Source of the DNA: Hydromicrobium sp964517765
GTDB lineage: Bacteria > Actinomycetota > Humimicrobiia > Humimicrobiales > Humimicrobiaceae
Assembly: GCA_964517765.1 (NCBI GenBank)
Contig: CAZFEN010000032.1
Location: 1 to 9,409, forward strand
Direction: 5' to 3'
DNA: 9,409 bases
Positions 1-6,439 of this stretch are shown here, one piece after another. Under the pieces are notes generated by a model. The model did not search any database and had not been told where the DNA came from. It worked only from the letters and a program-made list of their open reading frames with translations. The position numbers were made by a program, and so were the translations under genes. Every line of letters begins with the position of its first letter. Position 1 is the first letter of the stretch.

Positions 1-357
1 CTGGTAGGACTGGCAATAAATATCATACCGGATTTACCGCGATGGTGGATGCCTCTGACATACAGTCTGGGAGCTTTTTTATTTATGCTTATAGTCCATT
101 TGATATACCCTAAAGGAATGGGAATGGGGGATGTCAAATTGAGTCTTATGATAGGGGCTTTTCTAATTAAAGATGTAATTGCAGCTCTATTTCTGGGATT
201 TCTGGCAGGGACGCTATATGGCGTATTTCTGATAATCGTGAAAAAAGGAAAATTAAAACAGGCGATCTCCTTCGGACCATTTATATCTTTAGGCAGTATT
301 GTGTCTTTATTTTGGGGTAATAATATCTTAAAATGGTATATAAGTTTTTTTAATTAA
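1..357 (+). CDS. Prepilin peptidase (type IV leader peptidase, A24 family), C-terminal part
   Basis: Membrane aspartic protease that cleaves the short leader of type IV prepilins and usually also N-methylates the new N-terminus. The frame is open from base 1, so the gene begins upstream; 118 residues are visible. The signature is G-M-G-M-G-D-V-K-L at bases 115-141, which carries the GxGD motif with the second catalytic aspartate. The first catalytic aspartate would lie upstream of the window. Hydrophobic segments flank the motif, and the F-G-P-F element near the C-terminus is typical of the family. The stop is 18 bases before the PilM-like gene, so it probably belongs to the same operon and processes the minor prepilins encoded at 6440-9409. 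A start at the ATG at 49 would be internal to the protein. The family is clear; the symbol (pilD or comC) cannot be chosen from a fragment. Confidence 0.93.
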   Translation: MVGLAINIIPDLPRWWMPLTYSLGAFLFMLIVHLIYPKGMGMGDVKLSLMIGAFLIKDVIAALFLGFLAGTLYGVFLIIVKKGKLKQAISFGPFISLGSIVSLFWGNNILKWYISFFN

Positions 358-375
358 AAAGAGAACTGGACTTCC

Positions 376-1503
376 ATGGTTTCTGTCGGATTAAATTTAA
401 GTTCCAACCGCATATATATAATTGAACTGTTAAAATCTGGAAAAAATTATGCAATAAGAAAAATGATCAGATCGGACCTACCCGGCGGCTGCATCGAAAG
501 AGGAGAAATACAGGACACGGATATTCTTGCCGGAAGCCTGAAGGATATATGGAGGAAATACAGGATCTCTGACAGGAAAGTATTTATCGGGATTTCAAAT
601 CAAAAGGTGATCGCAAAAGAGATAAAGATACCGGTTATAGATGACACTGAAATAGATAATTCTATTAAATTTCAAATCAATGATTTTATTCCCATAGCAA
701 AGAACAATATTGTTTATGATTACTATGTTGTGGAGAAAGGAGAAGACTACTCCAAACTGATGCTTGTAGGAGCCATGAGGAGCATGATCGATGATGTAGT
801 AAAAAGTTTTAAAAGTGCCGGACTTCTGGCGCAGGCGATAGATCTGAATTGTTTTTCCCTGTACAGAACAGTAGATTATATAAATGGTTTAGAAAAAAGT
901 ATCAAAAATAAAATCCCGGGTGCTACTTGCGTGCTAGACATTGGTCTTGAGATGTCGATTCTTGAAATGATCCAGGATGATAATTTAAAATATCCAAGAT
1001 TTACTTCTACTTCCATAAGGAATTTTATCGAAGGTATTTCCAAAAAAATAAAAAAAGATAATAAATATTGTGAAGGCATAATCTCAAAATTTGATTTTAA
1101 ATCCTTTCTTGTCAATAAAAAAACCGGTACAGGAAAAGTCAAAAAGGAGACCCAAAAATCGGAAAAAGATAATAACCGGAATTCAGAGGATGACATAGAT
1201 ATAACAAAAATCATGAAGGACAACGCAGATAAGATAATAGAAGAAATCAAGTTGTCGGTAGAACACTTTTTGCAGGAGAATCCTAAATACAAAGTAGAGA
1301 AAGTGATTTTAACCGGTGAATATTTAAAAAATATCGATAAATATATAGAACAGGAAATAAATTATAAAGTAGAGATATTGAATATTGCGGATCATTTTTC
1401 ATTGAAATATTTAAATAATAATCCGAAATATAAAGGTAAGAATCTAAACTATTTTTTGGATCCTTTAGCTATAGGCATGGCACTCAGGGGTTTAAATAAA
1501 TGA
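376..1503 (+). CDS. pilM: Type IV pilus assembly protein PilM-like (actin-like fold)
   Basis: Cytoplasmic actin-like protein that binds the N-terminus of PilN and links the pilus motor to the inner-membrane alignment complex. 375 residues. Family features: a V-G-L-N-L-S-S N-terminus in place of the usual G-I-D-I-G-S; the middle segment I-K-F-Q-I-N-D-F-I-P at 97-106 followed by Y-D-Y-Y-V-V; V-L-D-I-G at 186-190; I-L-T-G-E at 311-315; and the closing A-I-G-M-A-L-R-G at 365-372. A lysine-, glutamate- and asparagine-rich, probably disordered stretch occupies about residues 248-275. The phosphate-binding motifs are degenerate (N-L-S-S, and T-G-E where T-G-G is usual), so nucleotide binding may be altered. 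The ATG at 376 has only a weak upstream purine run. The stop overlaps the next start in an ATGA, which points to translational coupling with pilN. Assignment rests on motifs plus the pilN and pilO neighbours. Confidence 0.88.
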   Translation: MVSVGLNLSSNRIYIIELLKSGKNYAIRKMIRSDLPGGCIERGEIQDTDILAGSLKDIWRKYRISDRKVFIGISNQKVIAKEIKIPVIDDTEIDNSIKFQINDFIPIAKNNIVYDYYVVEKGEDYSKLMLVGAMRSMIDDVVKSFKSAGLLAQAIDLNCFSLYRTVDYINGLEKSIKNKIPGATCVLDIGLEMSILEMIQDDNLKYPRFTSTSIRNFIEGISKKIKKDNKYCEGIISKFDFKSFLVNKKTGTGKVKKETQKSEKDNNRNSEDDIDITKIMKDNADKIIEEIKLSVEHFLQENPKYKVEKVILTGEYLKNIDKYIEQEINYKVEILNIADHFSLKYLNNNPKYKGKNLNYFLDPLAIGMALRGLNK

Positions 1504-2201
1504 AGACCATAAACCTTCTCCCAAAAGAAGAAAAAGTAAGAGATGTCAAAGGTATAGTGTTGAGCGCAGTGCTGGTGCTGTTTACGATAATCATGATAGT
1601 TCTGGTCATTTTCTCTGTATTCTTATTTGATATCAGTAACTATCTTACTCCGAAATTGAATGATTATAAAATGGTAAACATGCAGCTTTATAATTATGTT
1701 ACCAAACTCAATGCGTACAATGAATTCAAAGGAAAAGTAAAAACCAAAGCAGAAATATTAGGATCTTTACAAAAAGAAGAATTATTATGGTCCGGGGTTC
1801 TTTATGATTTCGGAGAGAGAATACCAAAAAATGCTTATGTCAATTATATAGAAGGAAGCAGCGGAACTTTCTATGATTTAATTTCGGAAACCGGAGGAGA
1901 GGATCAGGGCAATGTAAATAAAATATTATTTTTTACTGTCGGAGGATATGCTGCCGATTATACGGATATAACGAAATTGTTTGTAGAAATCAGAAATATG
2001 CCCGGTATAGGGGAGGTGTGGATAAATAATATCAGTAAGAATTATATTGCAGAACCAGGTATAGAGGTCCTGTCTTTTAATATAAGCGCATATCTGGATA
2101 TAAGTCCTTACCTTGAGAATCTGAAAGTTGAGGAAACAACGGAGATACCTGATGAAGGAACAGGCGGAGAGGAAGATCTTATGGAAATGGAGATGCAGTG
2201 A
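1500..2201 (+). CDS. pilN: Type IV pilus assembly protein PilN-like
   Basis: Bitopic inner-membrane protein of the T4P alignment complex. 233 residues. The N-terminus M-K-T-I-N-L-L-P carries the conserved I-N-L-L-P motif that docks in PilM. A single membrane segment spans about residues 18-44, followed by a short coiled region. The later part (about 140-205, containing F-F-T-V-G-G-Y-A-A-D-Y and P-G-I-G-E-V-W-I) fits the ferredoxin-like domain that pairs with PilO. The C-terminal 23 residues form an acidic tail (E-E-T-T-E-I-P-D-E and E-E-D-L-M-E-M-E), which I do not recognise as a family feature. The ATG lies inside the pilM stop (ATGA), so translation is probably coupled. A 34-base gap separates it from pilO. 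Confidence 0.9.
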   Translation: MKTINLLPKEEKVRDVKGIVLSAVLVLFTIIMIVLVIFSVFLFDISNYLTPKLNDYKMVNMQLYNYVTKLNAYNEFKGKVKTKAEILGSLQKEELLWSGVLYDFGERIPKNAYVNYIEGSSGTFYDLISETGGEDQGNVNKILFFTVGGYAADYTDITKLFVEIRNMPGIGEVWINNISKNYIAEPGIEVLSFNISAYLDISPYLENLKVEETTEIPDEGTGGEEDLMEMEMQ

Positions 2202-2235
2202 TTAGGAGAATAGCAAGGATTATTTTTATTTAAAT

Positions 2236-2778
2236 ATGAGTAATAATTTTAAAATAATTTTAATAGTATCGATCTTTCTTATAAGCGTTTTGCTGGTATT
2301 TTTGTTTATTGTTCCAAATTTTTCTACCAGTATGGCAACAAATACAGCAATAGAGAAAGAAAGGCAGGATAATAAAACATTCAACGAGACGCTTAAAGCT
2401 TTGCTTTCGGTAAGAAATGAGTACTATGCGCTGAGTGCCGAGTATCAAAAATATTCATTGCAGCTTCCATCCGATAATGATATTAGTATTTTTACAAACG
2501 AAGTTTATGATATCGCAAATTTTTCAAATGTAGTAATTTATTCTATCGATTATAGCGATAAATCCAATGTCGAAGAGAGGGAGGGAGAATCGGGAAAAAT
2601 TACAATAGAGACGAATTTGATACTGGAGGGCTCTTATTATAATGTAATGAATTTTATTAAAACCATGGAGAGAATGCCCAGGATAGTAGTAATCAGGGAT
2701 ATAATAATACAATCGAATGAGAATGATTCCGAGAGTTTAAGTGCTTATATTACAGCAGAACTATATTATGAGGTTTAA
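2236..2778 (+). CDS. pilO: Type IV pilus assembly protein PilO-like
   Basis: Inner-membrane partner of PilN. 180 residues with the standard plan: a short cytoplasmic N-terminus, one membrane helix at about 6-27, a coiled-coil stretch at about 36-75, then a periplasmic or extracytoplasmic ferredoxin-like domain. Family-like elements are L-Q-L-P-S-D-N-D-I at 76-84, Y-D-I-A-N-F-S-N-V at 91-99, and L-E-G-S-Y-Y-N-V-M-N-F at 130-140 followed by M-P-R-I-V-V-I. The ATG at 2236 is the only usual start codon after the upstream in-frame stop at 2203. Its ribosome binding site is poor: an AAGGAT lies about 15 bases upstream, further than normal. The last codons encode the GAGG that serves the next gene. 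Confidence 0.88.
   Translation: MSNNFKIILIVSIFLISVLLVFLFIVPNFSTSMATNTAIEKERQDNKTFNETLKALLSVRNEYYALSAEYQKYSLQLPSDNDISIFTNEVYDIANFSNVVIYSIDYSDKSNVEEREGESGKITIETNLILEGSYYNVMNFIKTMERMPRIVVIRDIIIQSNENDSESLSAYITAELYYEV
2770..2773 (+). promoter_or_regulatory. Ribosome binding site for the PilP-like gene, inside the pilO 3' end
   Basis: GAGG lies five bases before the GTG at 2779. The pilO stop TAA at 2776-2778 sits between them, so the site is embedded in pilO coding sequence. This supports GTG 2779 as the real start although no spacer separates the two genes. Confidence 0.65.
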
Positions 2779-3297
2779 GTGACAACAACTAAGATTAAAA
2801 AGATAAGAAAATTATTAGTTATTACTATTACCGTTATATCCTGCATGATACTGCTTCCATATATTTCGGGTTGTTCTGTTTACAGCATGATAAAAGAAAC
2901 ATATACGGGAAGCGAAGAAGCCCTGGAATTACCTGAAGTTGAAATAGATGAAGAGGAAATTCAGGAAATCGGTAAAAGTGATACGGATATTAAAAAAAGT
3001 TATGATATAGAAAGTGAAATCGATCTTGAAGATGAATCAGCCAGGAATCCGTTCAAACCATTCTTTATACGGGATGAAGAAGAAGGGGAGAAAAATGTGC
3101 TGAAACTTGAGGAAATTTACACCAGGGATGAAGTAGAATATGCAGAAATAAATCTTAATGACTTTACTTATGAAGTAAAAGAAACCGATATCCTTTCGGA
3201 TATTTATCTGGTGAAGGCAATAAATGCTGATTCGGTGGTGCTGCTTAAGGGAGATGAAATAATAAATATTTCTATTGATGAAATCATTTACGATTAG
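2779..3297 (+). CDS. PilP-like lipoprotein of the type IV pilus alignment complex
   Basis: 172 residues, GTG start directly after the pilO stop. Residues 1-32 form a lipoprotein signal: a K/R-rich N-region, a hydrophobic core at 12-26, and a lipobox I-S-G-C with the predicted lipidated Cys32. A strongly acidic linker follows (about 45-88), then A-R-N-P-F-K-P-F at 88-95, which matches the (R)(D/N)PFxP signature of PilP and related GspC-type proteins. The C-terminal part (about 110-170) is a predicted small beta domain (D-I-L-S-D-I-Y-L-V-K-A-I and S-V-V-L-L-K-G-D-E) like the PilP HR domain. In Gram-negative bacteria PilP is anchored in the inner membrane, contacts PilN/PilO and reaches PilQ. 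No pilQ follows here. PilP-like identity is inferred from the motif plus position after pilO; overall conservation of this family is low, so I leave the symbol empty. Confidence 0.78.
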   Translation: MTTTKIKKIRKLLVITITVISCMILLPYISGCSVYSMIKETYTGSEEALELPEVEIDEEEIQEIGKSDTDIKKSYDIESEIDLEDESARNPFKPFFIRDEEEGEKNVLKLEEIYTRDEVEYAEINLNDFTYEVKETDILSDIYLVKAINADSVVLLKGDEIINISIDEIIYD

Positions 3298-3300
3298 GAG
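3296..3300 (+). promoter_or_regulatory. Ribosome binding site that fixes the aroC start
   Basis: AGGAG overlaps the end of the preceding stop codon (TAG 3295-3297). It is nine bases from TTG 3310 but directly abuts TTG 3301, so only the later TTG has workable spacing. Confidence 0.7.
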
Positions 3301-3309
3301 TTGATAATT

Positions 3310-4476
3310 TTGAGATACTTAACTGCAGGCGAATCTCATGGCAAAGGACTTGTTGGAATTATAGATGATTATCCCTCAGGAGTTTTAATAGGGATAAATT
3401 TTTTGAATGACGAACTTGCAAGGAGGCAGAAAGGATTTGGCAGAGGCGAAAGAATGGCCATCGAGAAAGATACCATTGAGATTATTTCCGGCATCAGAAA
3501 AGGCAAAAGCATCGGATCACCTATTTCTTTTATCATTCAAAATAAAGACTGGGGCAACTGGAAAGATATAATGGATATAAGTCCGGTACCCTCTAACGAT
3601 AAAGATTTGAAAAATAAATTATTGAATCCCAGGCCAGGACATGCCGATCTTCCGGGTTTTTTGAAATACAGACCGGATGACATAAGAGATGTAATAGAAA
3701 GAAGCAGCGCGAGAGAAACTGCAACAAGAGTTTGTATTGGCGGATTTGCTAAAATCGTATTAAAACTACTGGGAATAAATGTATTCAGTTATGTGAATCA
3801 AATCGGGAAAATAATTCTAAGAAAAGACACAGAGTTAAACGATAATATATTAAAGGAGATCGAGCGATCCGAAGTGAGATGTCCCGATAAGAATACAGGT
3901 AACAAAATGAAGGAAGAAATAATCAAAGCCGGGGAGCAGGGAGACAGCCTGGGAGGTAAATTTAAAGTAATAGCAACAGGAGTGCCCGCAGGCCTTGGCT
4001 CATATACGCAGTGGGACAGAAGAATAGACGGAAGGATAGCGGGTGCATTCATGAGTATCCCTGCTATAAAGGCAATTGAAATAGGTGAGGGATTCAATGT
4101 GTCTGGTAAAACTGGAACTGAATTTCATGATGAAATCCATTATAAGAGTGGGGCAGGATTCTATAGAAAAACGAACAGGGCAGGAGGAATAGAAGGCGGA
4201 ATGACAAATGGTGAGTCAATAGTAATAGGAGCATGGATGAAGCCCATCCCTACGACTTCAAAAGGTCTGCATACCGTGAATATAAAAACAAAAAAAAGGG
4301 ATAAAAGCCTGAAAGAAAGGTCCGATATATGCGCGGTTCCCAGCGCATCTATTGTCGGTGAAGCGGTCCTATCTATAGAAATTCTTAATTGCATACAGGA
4401 AAAATTCGGAAGAGATAATATAGACGAAATTTTAGAAAATTATAACAGTTATAAAAGATATCTTGAAAAAGTCTGA
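3310..4476 (+). CDS. aroC: Chorismate synthase
   Basis: Last enzyme of the shikimate pathway: converts 5-enolpyruvylshikimate-3-phosphate to chorismate using reduced FMN. 388 residues, normal for the family. I choose TTG 3310, giving M-R-Y-L-T-A-G-E-S-H-G, the usual N-terminus in Bacillota, with the AGGAG at correct distance; TTG 3301 would add three residues and sit on the ribosome binding site. Visible signatures: G-E-S-H-G with the catalytic His10; K-G-F-G-R-G-E-R-M; R-P-G-H-A-D with the second catalytic His at 111; R-S-S-A-R-E-T-A; G-G-I-E-G-G-M-T-N-G; and R-S-D-I-C-A-V-P. All appear intact. The start is 12 bases after the stop of the pilP-like gene and aroK follows after seven bases, so it should be cotranscribed with both. 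In some relatives the symbol aroF is used. Confidence 0.97.
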   Translation: MRYLTAGESHGKGLVGIIDDYPSGVLIGINFLNDELARRQKGFGRGERMAIEKDTIEIISGIRKGKSIGSPISFIIQNKDWGNWKDIMDISPVPSNDKDLKNKLLNPRPGHADLPGFLKYRPDDIRDVIERSSARETATRVCIGGFAKIVLKLLGINVFSYVNQIGKIILRKDTELNDNILKEIERSEVRCPDKNTGNKMKEEIIKAGEQGDSLGGKFKVIATGVPAGLGSYTQWDRRIDGRIAGAFMSIPAIKAIEIGEGFNVSGKTGTEFHDEIHYKSGAGFYRKTNRAGGIEGGMTNGESIVIGAWMKPIPTTSKGLHTVNIKTKKRDKSLKERSDICAVPSASIVGEAVLSIEILNCIQEKFGRDNIDEILENYNSYKRYLEKV

Positions 4477-4483
4477 AGACAAT

Positions 4484-4939
4484 ATGGATTTCAAAAACAT
4501 TTCTCTGATAGGTTTTATGGGATCCGGGAAGAGTACGGTAGGAAAAATTCTTGCAGAAAAACTGAGACTGCTATTTATTGATCTGGATAAAGTAATTGAA
4601 CTGGATGAGGAAAAAGAAATCAGAGATATCTTTAAAATATATGGTGAGAAATATTTCAGAGAATTAGAAGCCAGGGTTATTAAAAAGATATATAAAAATA
4701 AAAATTGTGTTTTTGCCTGTGGGGGCGGCGTGGTAAAAAGAAAAGAAAATATGGATTTAATCAGAGAAAATAGTCTGGTCGTATATTTGAATAATTCGAT
4801 AGGAGATGTAATTTACCGGCTTAAAGAAGCAAAGGACAGGCCACTGGTAGATGTAGAAAATAAAGAAGAGACCATAGAAAGAATGATGAAGGAAAGAGAT
4901 GCCCTTTATAGGAAATATGCACATATTATTATAAATAAT
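4484..4939 (+). CDS. aroK: Shikimate kinase, C-terminus lost in assembly gap
   Basis: Phosphorylates shikimate at the 3-hydroxyl with ATP. 152 residues are visible before the N run; family members are usually about 165-175, so roughly 15-25 residues are missing. The Walker A loop is G-F-M-G-S-G-K-S-T at 10-18. Shikimate-binding residues are in place: Asp35 in D-L-D, Arg59 in Y-F-R-E, the G-G-G at 80-82, Arg119 in D-R-P-L, and an arginine at 143 in L-Y-R-K. I choose ATG 4484 because it gives the standard short N-terminus; a TTG at 4463 would overlap aroC by 14 bases and add seven residues. A GAAGA just upstream is a weak ribosome binding site. Because the gap hides the end, a fusion to the following AroB (AroKB, known in some bacteria) cannot be excluded. 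Confidence 0.94.
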
Positions 4940-5039
4940 NNNNNNNNNNNNNNNNNNNNNNNNNNNNNNNNNNNNNNNNNNNNNNNNNNNNNNNNNNNNN
5001 NNNNNNNNNNNNNNNNNNNNNNNNNNNNNNNNNNNNNNN
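4940..5039. other. Assembly gap (100 N), probably of unknown true length
   Basis: Exactly 100 N interrupt the sequence between aroK and aroB. A round 100 is a common placeholder for gaps of unknown size. The two flanking genes together lack an estimated 100 or so residues, so the real sequence is probably about 300 bases or more rather than 100. Confidence 0.97.
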
Positions 5040-5891
5040 AAACTGGTTGATTTCAATATGCATAGAAATGATATCATAACAGCATTTGGGGGAGGAGTAA
5101 TAGGGGACCTGGCTGGTTTTGTGGCTTCAACTTATCAAAGAGGGACAAAGCTTATTCATTGCCCCACGACCATTGTCAGTCAGGTCGACAGCAGCATTGG
5201 CGGAAAGGTTGCCGTAAACTACAGCGGAATAAAAAATATATTAGGCAATTTCTATCAGCCCCATATGGTATTTATCGATCCAACATTTAATCATACACTT
5301 GAAGAGAAGCAGATCATAAACGGTCTGGGTGAAGTTGTTAAATATGGAATAGTTTTCAAAAAAAAGATACTGGATGGACTGTCTCAAAGTATTGAAGATA
5401 AAAAAGAAGATAGATTGTTTAAAATGATCAGGTCGGATATTTTTAGAGAAATAATTTACATGTGCTGCAGCATAAAAGCAGCGGTGGCTCAAAAAGATGA
5501 ATTTGATATAAGTTATAGAAATCTTCTTAATTTCGGACATACTATTGGTCATTGTATAGAAAGTGCGTTTGAATTTAAAGGAATGAGTCACGGGGAGGCC
5601 GTAAGCGCAGGCATGATAGTTGCTATCGATATTTCGGTTTCACTGGGTCTTTGTAAAAAGGAAATAAAAGAGTGGATTCTTGAAATATATAGAAAATTGA
5701 AGTTGCCTTACCGGATTCCGGAAATAGATATAGATAAGATTGTCTGTGCGTTAAAATACGATAAAAAATTCAAGACAATGCAAAATAAATTTGTTCTGAT
5801 GAAAGGAATAAATAAACCGGTTTTTATATATAATCTGGATAAGGGAGTAATTATTGATAGTATTAAAAAAAGTATGTATAATTATATATAA
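5040..5891 (+). CDS. aroB: 3-Dehydroquinate synthase, N-terminus lost in assembly gap
   Basis: Second shikimate-pathway enzyme: turns DAHP into 3-dehydroquinate with NAD and a divalent metal. 283 residues are visible from the first codon after the N run (frame aaa-ctg-gtt-gat); full-length enzymes have about 350-360, so about 75-90 N-terminal residues are missing, including the early part of the NAD-binding domain. The ATG at 5058 is internal, not the start, because family sequence continues upstream of it. Visible signatures: F-G-G-G-V-I-G-D-L-A-G-F (from 5085); C-P-T-T-I-V-S-Q-V-D-S-S-I-G-G-K; and the metal ligands Glu in G-E-V-V-K-Y-G (codon 5331), His in F-G-H-T (codon 5538) and His in H-G-E-A-V (codon 5589). 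Nothing suggests inactivity. An A/T-only stretch begins inside the last codons. Confidence 0.96.
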   Translation, partial: KLVDFNMHRNDIITAFGGGVIGDLAGFVASTYQRGTKLIHCPTTIVSQVDSSIGGKVAVNYSGIKNILGNFYQPHMVFIDPTFNHTLEEKQIINGLGEVVKYGIVFKKKILDGLSQSIEDKKEDRLFKMIRSDIFREIIYMCCSIKAAVAQKDEFDISYRNLLNFGHTIGHCIESAFEFKGMSHGEAVSAGMIVAIDISVSLGLCKKEIKEWILEIYRKLKLPYRIPEIDIDKIVCALKYDKKFKTMQNKFVLMKGINKPVFIYNLDKGVIIDSIKKSMYNYI

Positions 5892-5900
5892 ATAAATATA

Positions 5901-5921
5901 AATAAATATTAAATATTTATT
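5901..5921. repeat. A/T-only palindrome, 10-base arms with one-base centre
   Basis: AATAAATATT (5901-5910) is followed, after a single A, by its exact reverse complement AATATTTATT (5912-5921). As RNA it would fold weakly because all pairs are A-U; as DNA it could be a protein-binding dyad. Confidence 0.6.
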
Positions 5922-5924
5922 AAG

Positions 5925-5940
5925 ATTATATAAATATAAT
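5925..5940. repeat. A/T-only palindrome, 7-base arms with two-base centre
   Basis: ATTATAT (5925-5931), AA, then the exact reverse complement ATATAAT (5934-5940). It lies three bases after the preceding palindrome and overlaps a TATAAT hexamer. An outer 6-base dyad AAGATT (5922-5927) / AATCTT (5948-5953) surrounds it. Chance is a real possibility in such biased sequence. Confidence 0.5.
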
Positions 5941-5994
5941 ATACAAGAATCTTTTATTATTGTTTTATAAACCAACTATAATGAAGAAGAAGAA

Positions 5995-6429
5995 ATGAAG
6001 AAGATCATAATAATAAATGGTCCTAATTTAAATTTATTGGGACAAAGAGAAGAAAAAATATATGGAAATAAAAGCTTCGAAGATTTAAGGAAAGAACTGG
6101 AAGAATTGTCAAAGAATAAGGCGGAGCTTTCATATTTTCAATCCAATCACGAAGGTGAGATTATCGATAAAATCCACCAGTGTATTGGAAATATAGATTT
6201 TATAATAATAAACCCCGGGGCACTTACTCACTACAGCTATGGAATACACGATGCAATAGTGGCATGCATGATTCCGACCATAGAGGTTCATATTTCAAAT
6301 ATTTTCAGCAGAGAAAATTGGAGAGCAAAATCCGTAGTTTCACCTGCAGTTAAAGGAGTCATAAGCGGATTGGGAATGGAAGTGTACAAGATAGCTGTTT
6401 TATATATCCTTGATTACTATAAGAGTTAA
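5995..6429 (+). CDS. aroQ: 3-Dehydroquinate dehydratase, type II
   Basis: Third shikimate-pathway enzyme: removes water from 3-dehydroquinate by anti elimination; the type II form is a small dodecameric protein unrelated to type I AroD. 144 residues, typical length. N-G-P-N-L-N-L-L-G at 8-16 is the family hallmark. Catalytic residues are visible: Arg18 and Tyr23 (R-E-E-K-I-Y-G), Asn73 in I-N-P-G-A-L-T-H, His99 in E-V-H-I-S-N, and the R-E-x-W-R element after it. The lid-proximal Q-S-N-H-E-G-E is also intact. The ATG at 5995 follows a GAAGAAGAAGAA purine tract that can act as ribosome binding site. The stop lies 10 bases before the next start, so aroQ and the minor-pilin genes are probably one transcript. 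Confidence 0.97.
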   Translation: MKKIIIINGPNLNLLGQREEKIYGNKSFEDLRKELEELSKNKAELSYFQSNHEGEIIDKIHQCIGNIDFIIINPGALTHYSYGIHDAIVACMIPTIEVHISNIFSRENWRAKSVVSPAVKGVISGLGMEVYKIAVLYILDYYKS

Positions 6430-6432
6430 GGG
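6428..6432 (+). promoter_or_regulatory. Ribosome binding site for the FN3-repeat prepilin gene
   Basis: AAGGG overlaps the aroQ stop (TAA 6427-6429) and lies seven bases before ATG 6440. It favours that ATG over a TTG at 6410, which would overlap aroQ by 20 bases and lengthen the prepilin leader by ten residues. Confidence 0.65.
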
Positions 6433-6439
6433 TCTTATA

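Larger units (their letters stand above)
5892..5994 (+). promoter_or_regulatory. A/T-rich intergenic region, possible promoter for aroQ and the minor pilins
   Basis: Only 12 of these 103 bases are G or C, and 47 consecutive bases (5877-5923) contain none. It is the longest non-coding stretch in the window apart from the N run. TATAAT-like hexamers occur at 5935-5940 and 5977-5982. The first leaves a leader of about 48 bases; the second would put the transcript start almost at the aroQ ribosome binding site. Neither has a good TTGACA-like partner 16-18 bases upstream, and such hexamers are expected by chance in this composition. A promoter is plausible but unproven. No G/C-rich terminator hairpin is present. 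Confidence 0.3.

Noticed and set aside
876..1292. 138-codon open frame on the minus strand inside pilM
   Set aside because: Antisense to a well-matched PilM-like gene; no recognisable motif or ribosome binding site.
3301..3309. TTG 3301 as aroC start
   Set aside because: It abuts the AGGAG sequence with no spacer, and the family N-terminus M-R-Y-L-T-A-G is obtained from TTG 3310.
3798..4097. 99-codon minus-strand frame inside aroC (a second one at 4161-4394)
   Set aside because: Both are antisense shadows of chorismate synthase, whose signatures run through the region.
5058..5060. ATG 5058 as aroB start
   Set aside because: The frame is open back to the N run and upstream residues still fit the family; starting there would lose a large part of the N-terminal domain.
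5241..5591. 116-codon minus-strand frame inside aroB
   Set aside because: Antisense to conserved 3-dehydroquinate synthase motifs; composition is that of complementary low-complexity sequence.
5948..5970. Intrinsic terminator after aroB (AAGATT / AATCTT dyad followed by a T-rich stretch)
   Set aside because: The outer stem is only six base pairs with a 20-base loop and little G/C; the following T tract is interrupted. Too weak to call.
6410..6439. TTG 6410 as start of the FN3-repeat prepilin
   Set aside because: ATG 6440 has an AAGGG at seven bases and gives a leader of normal length; the TTG would overlap aroQ.
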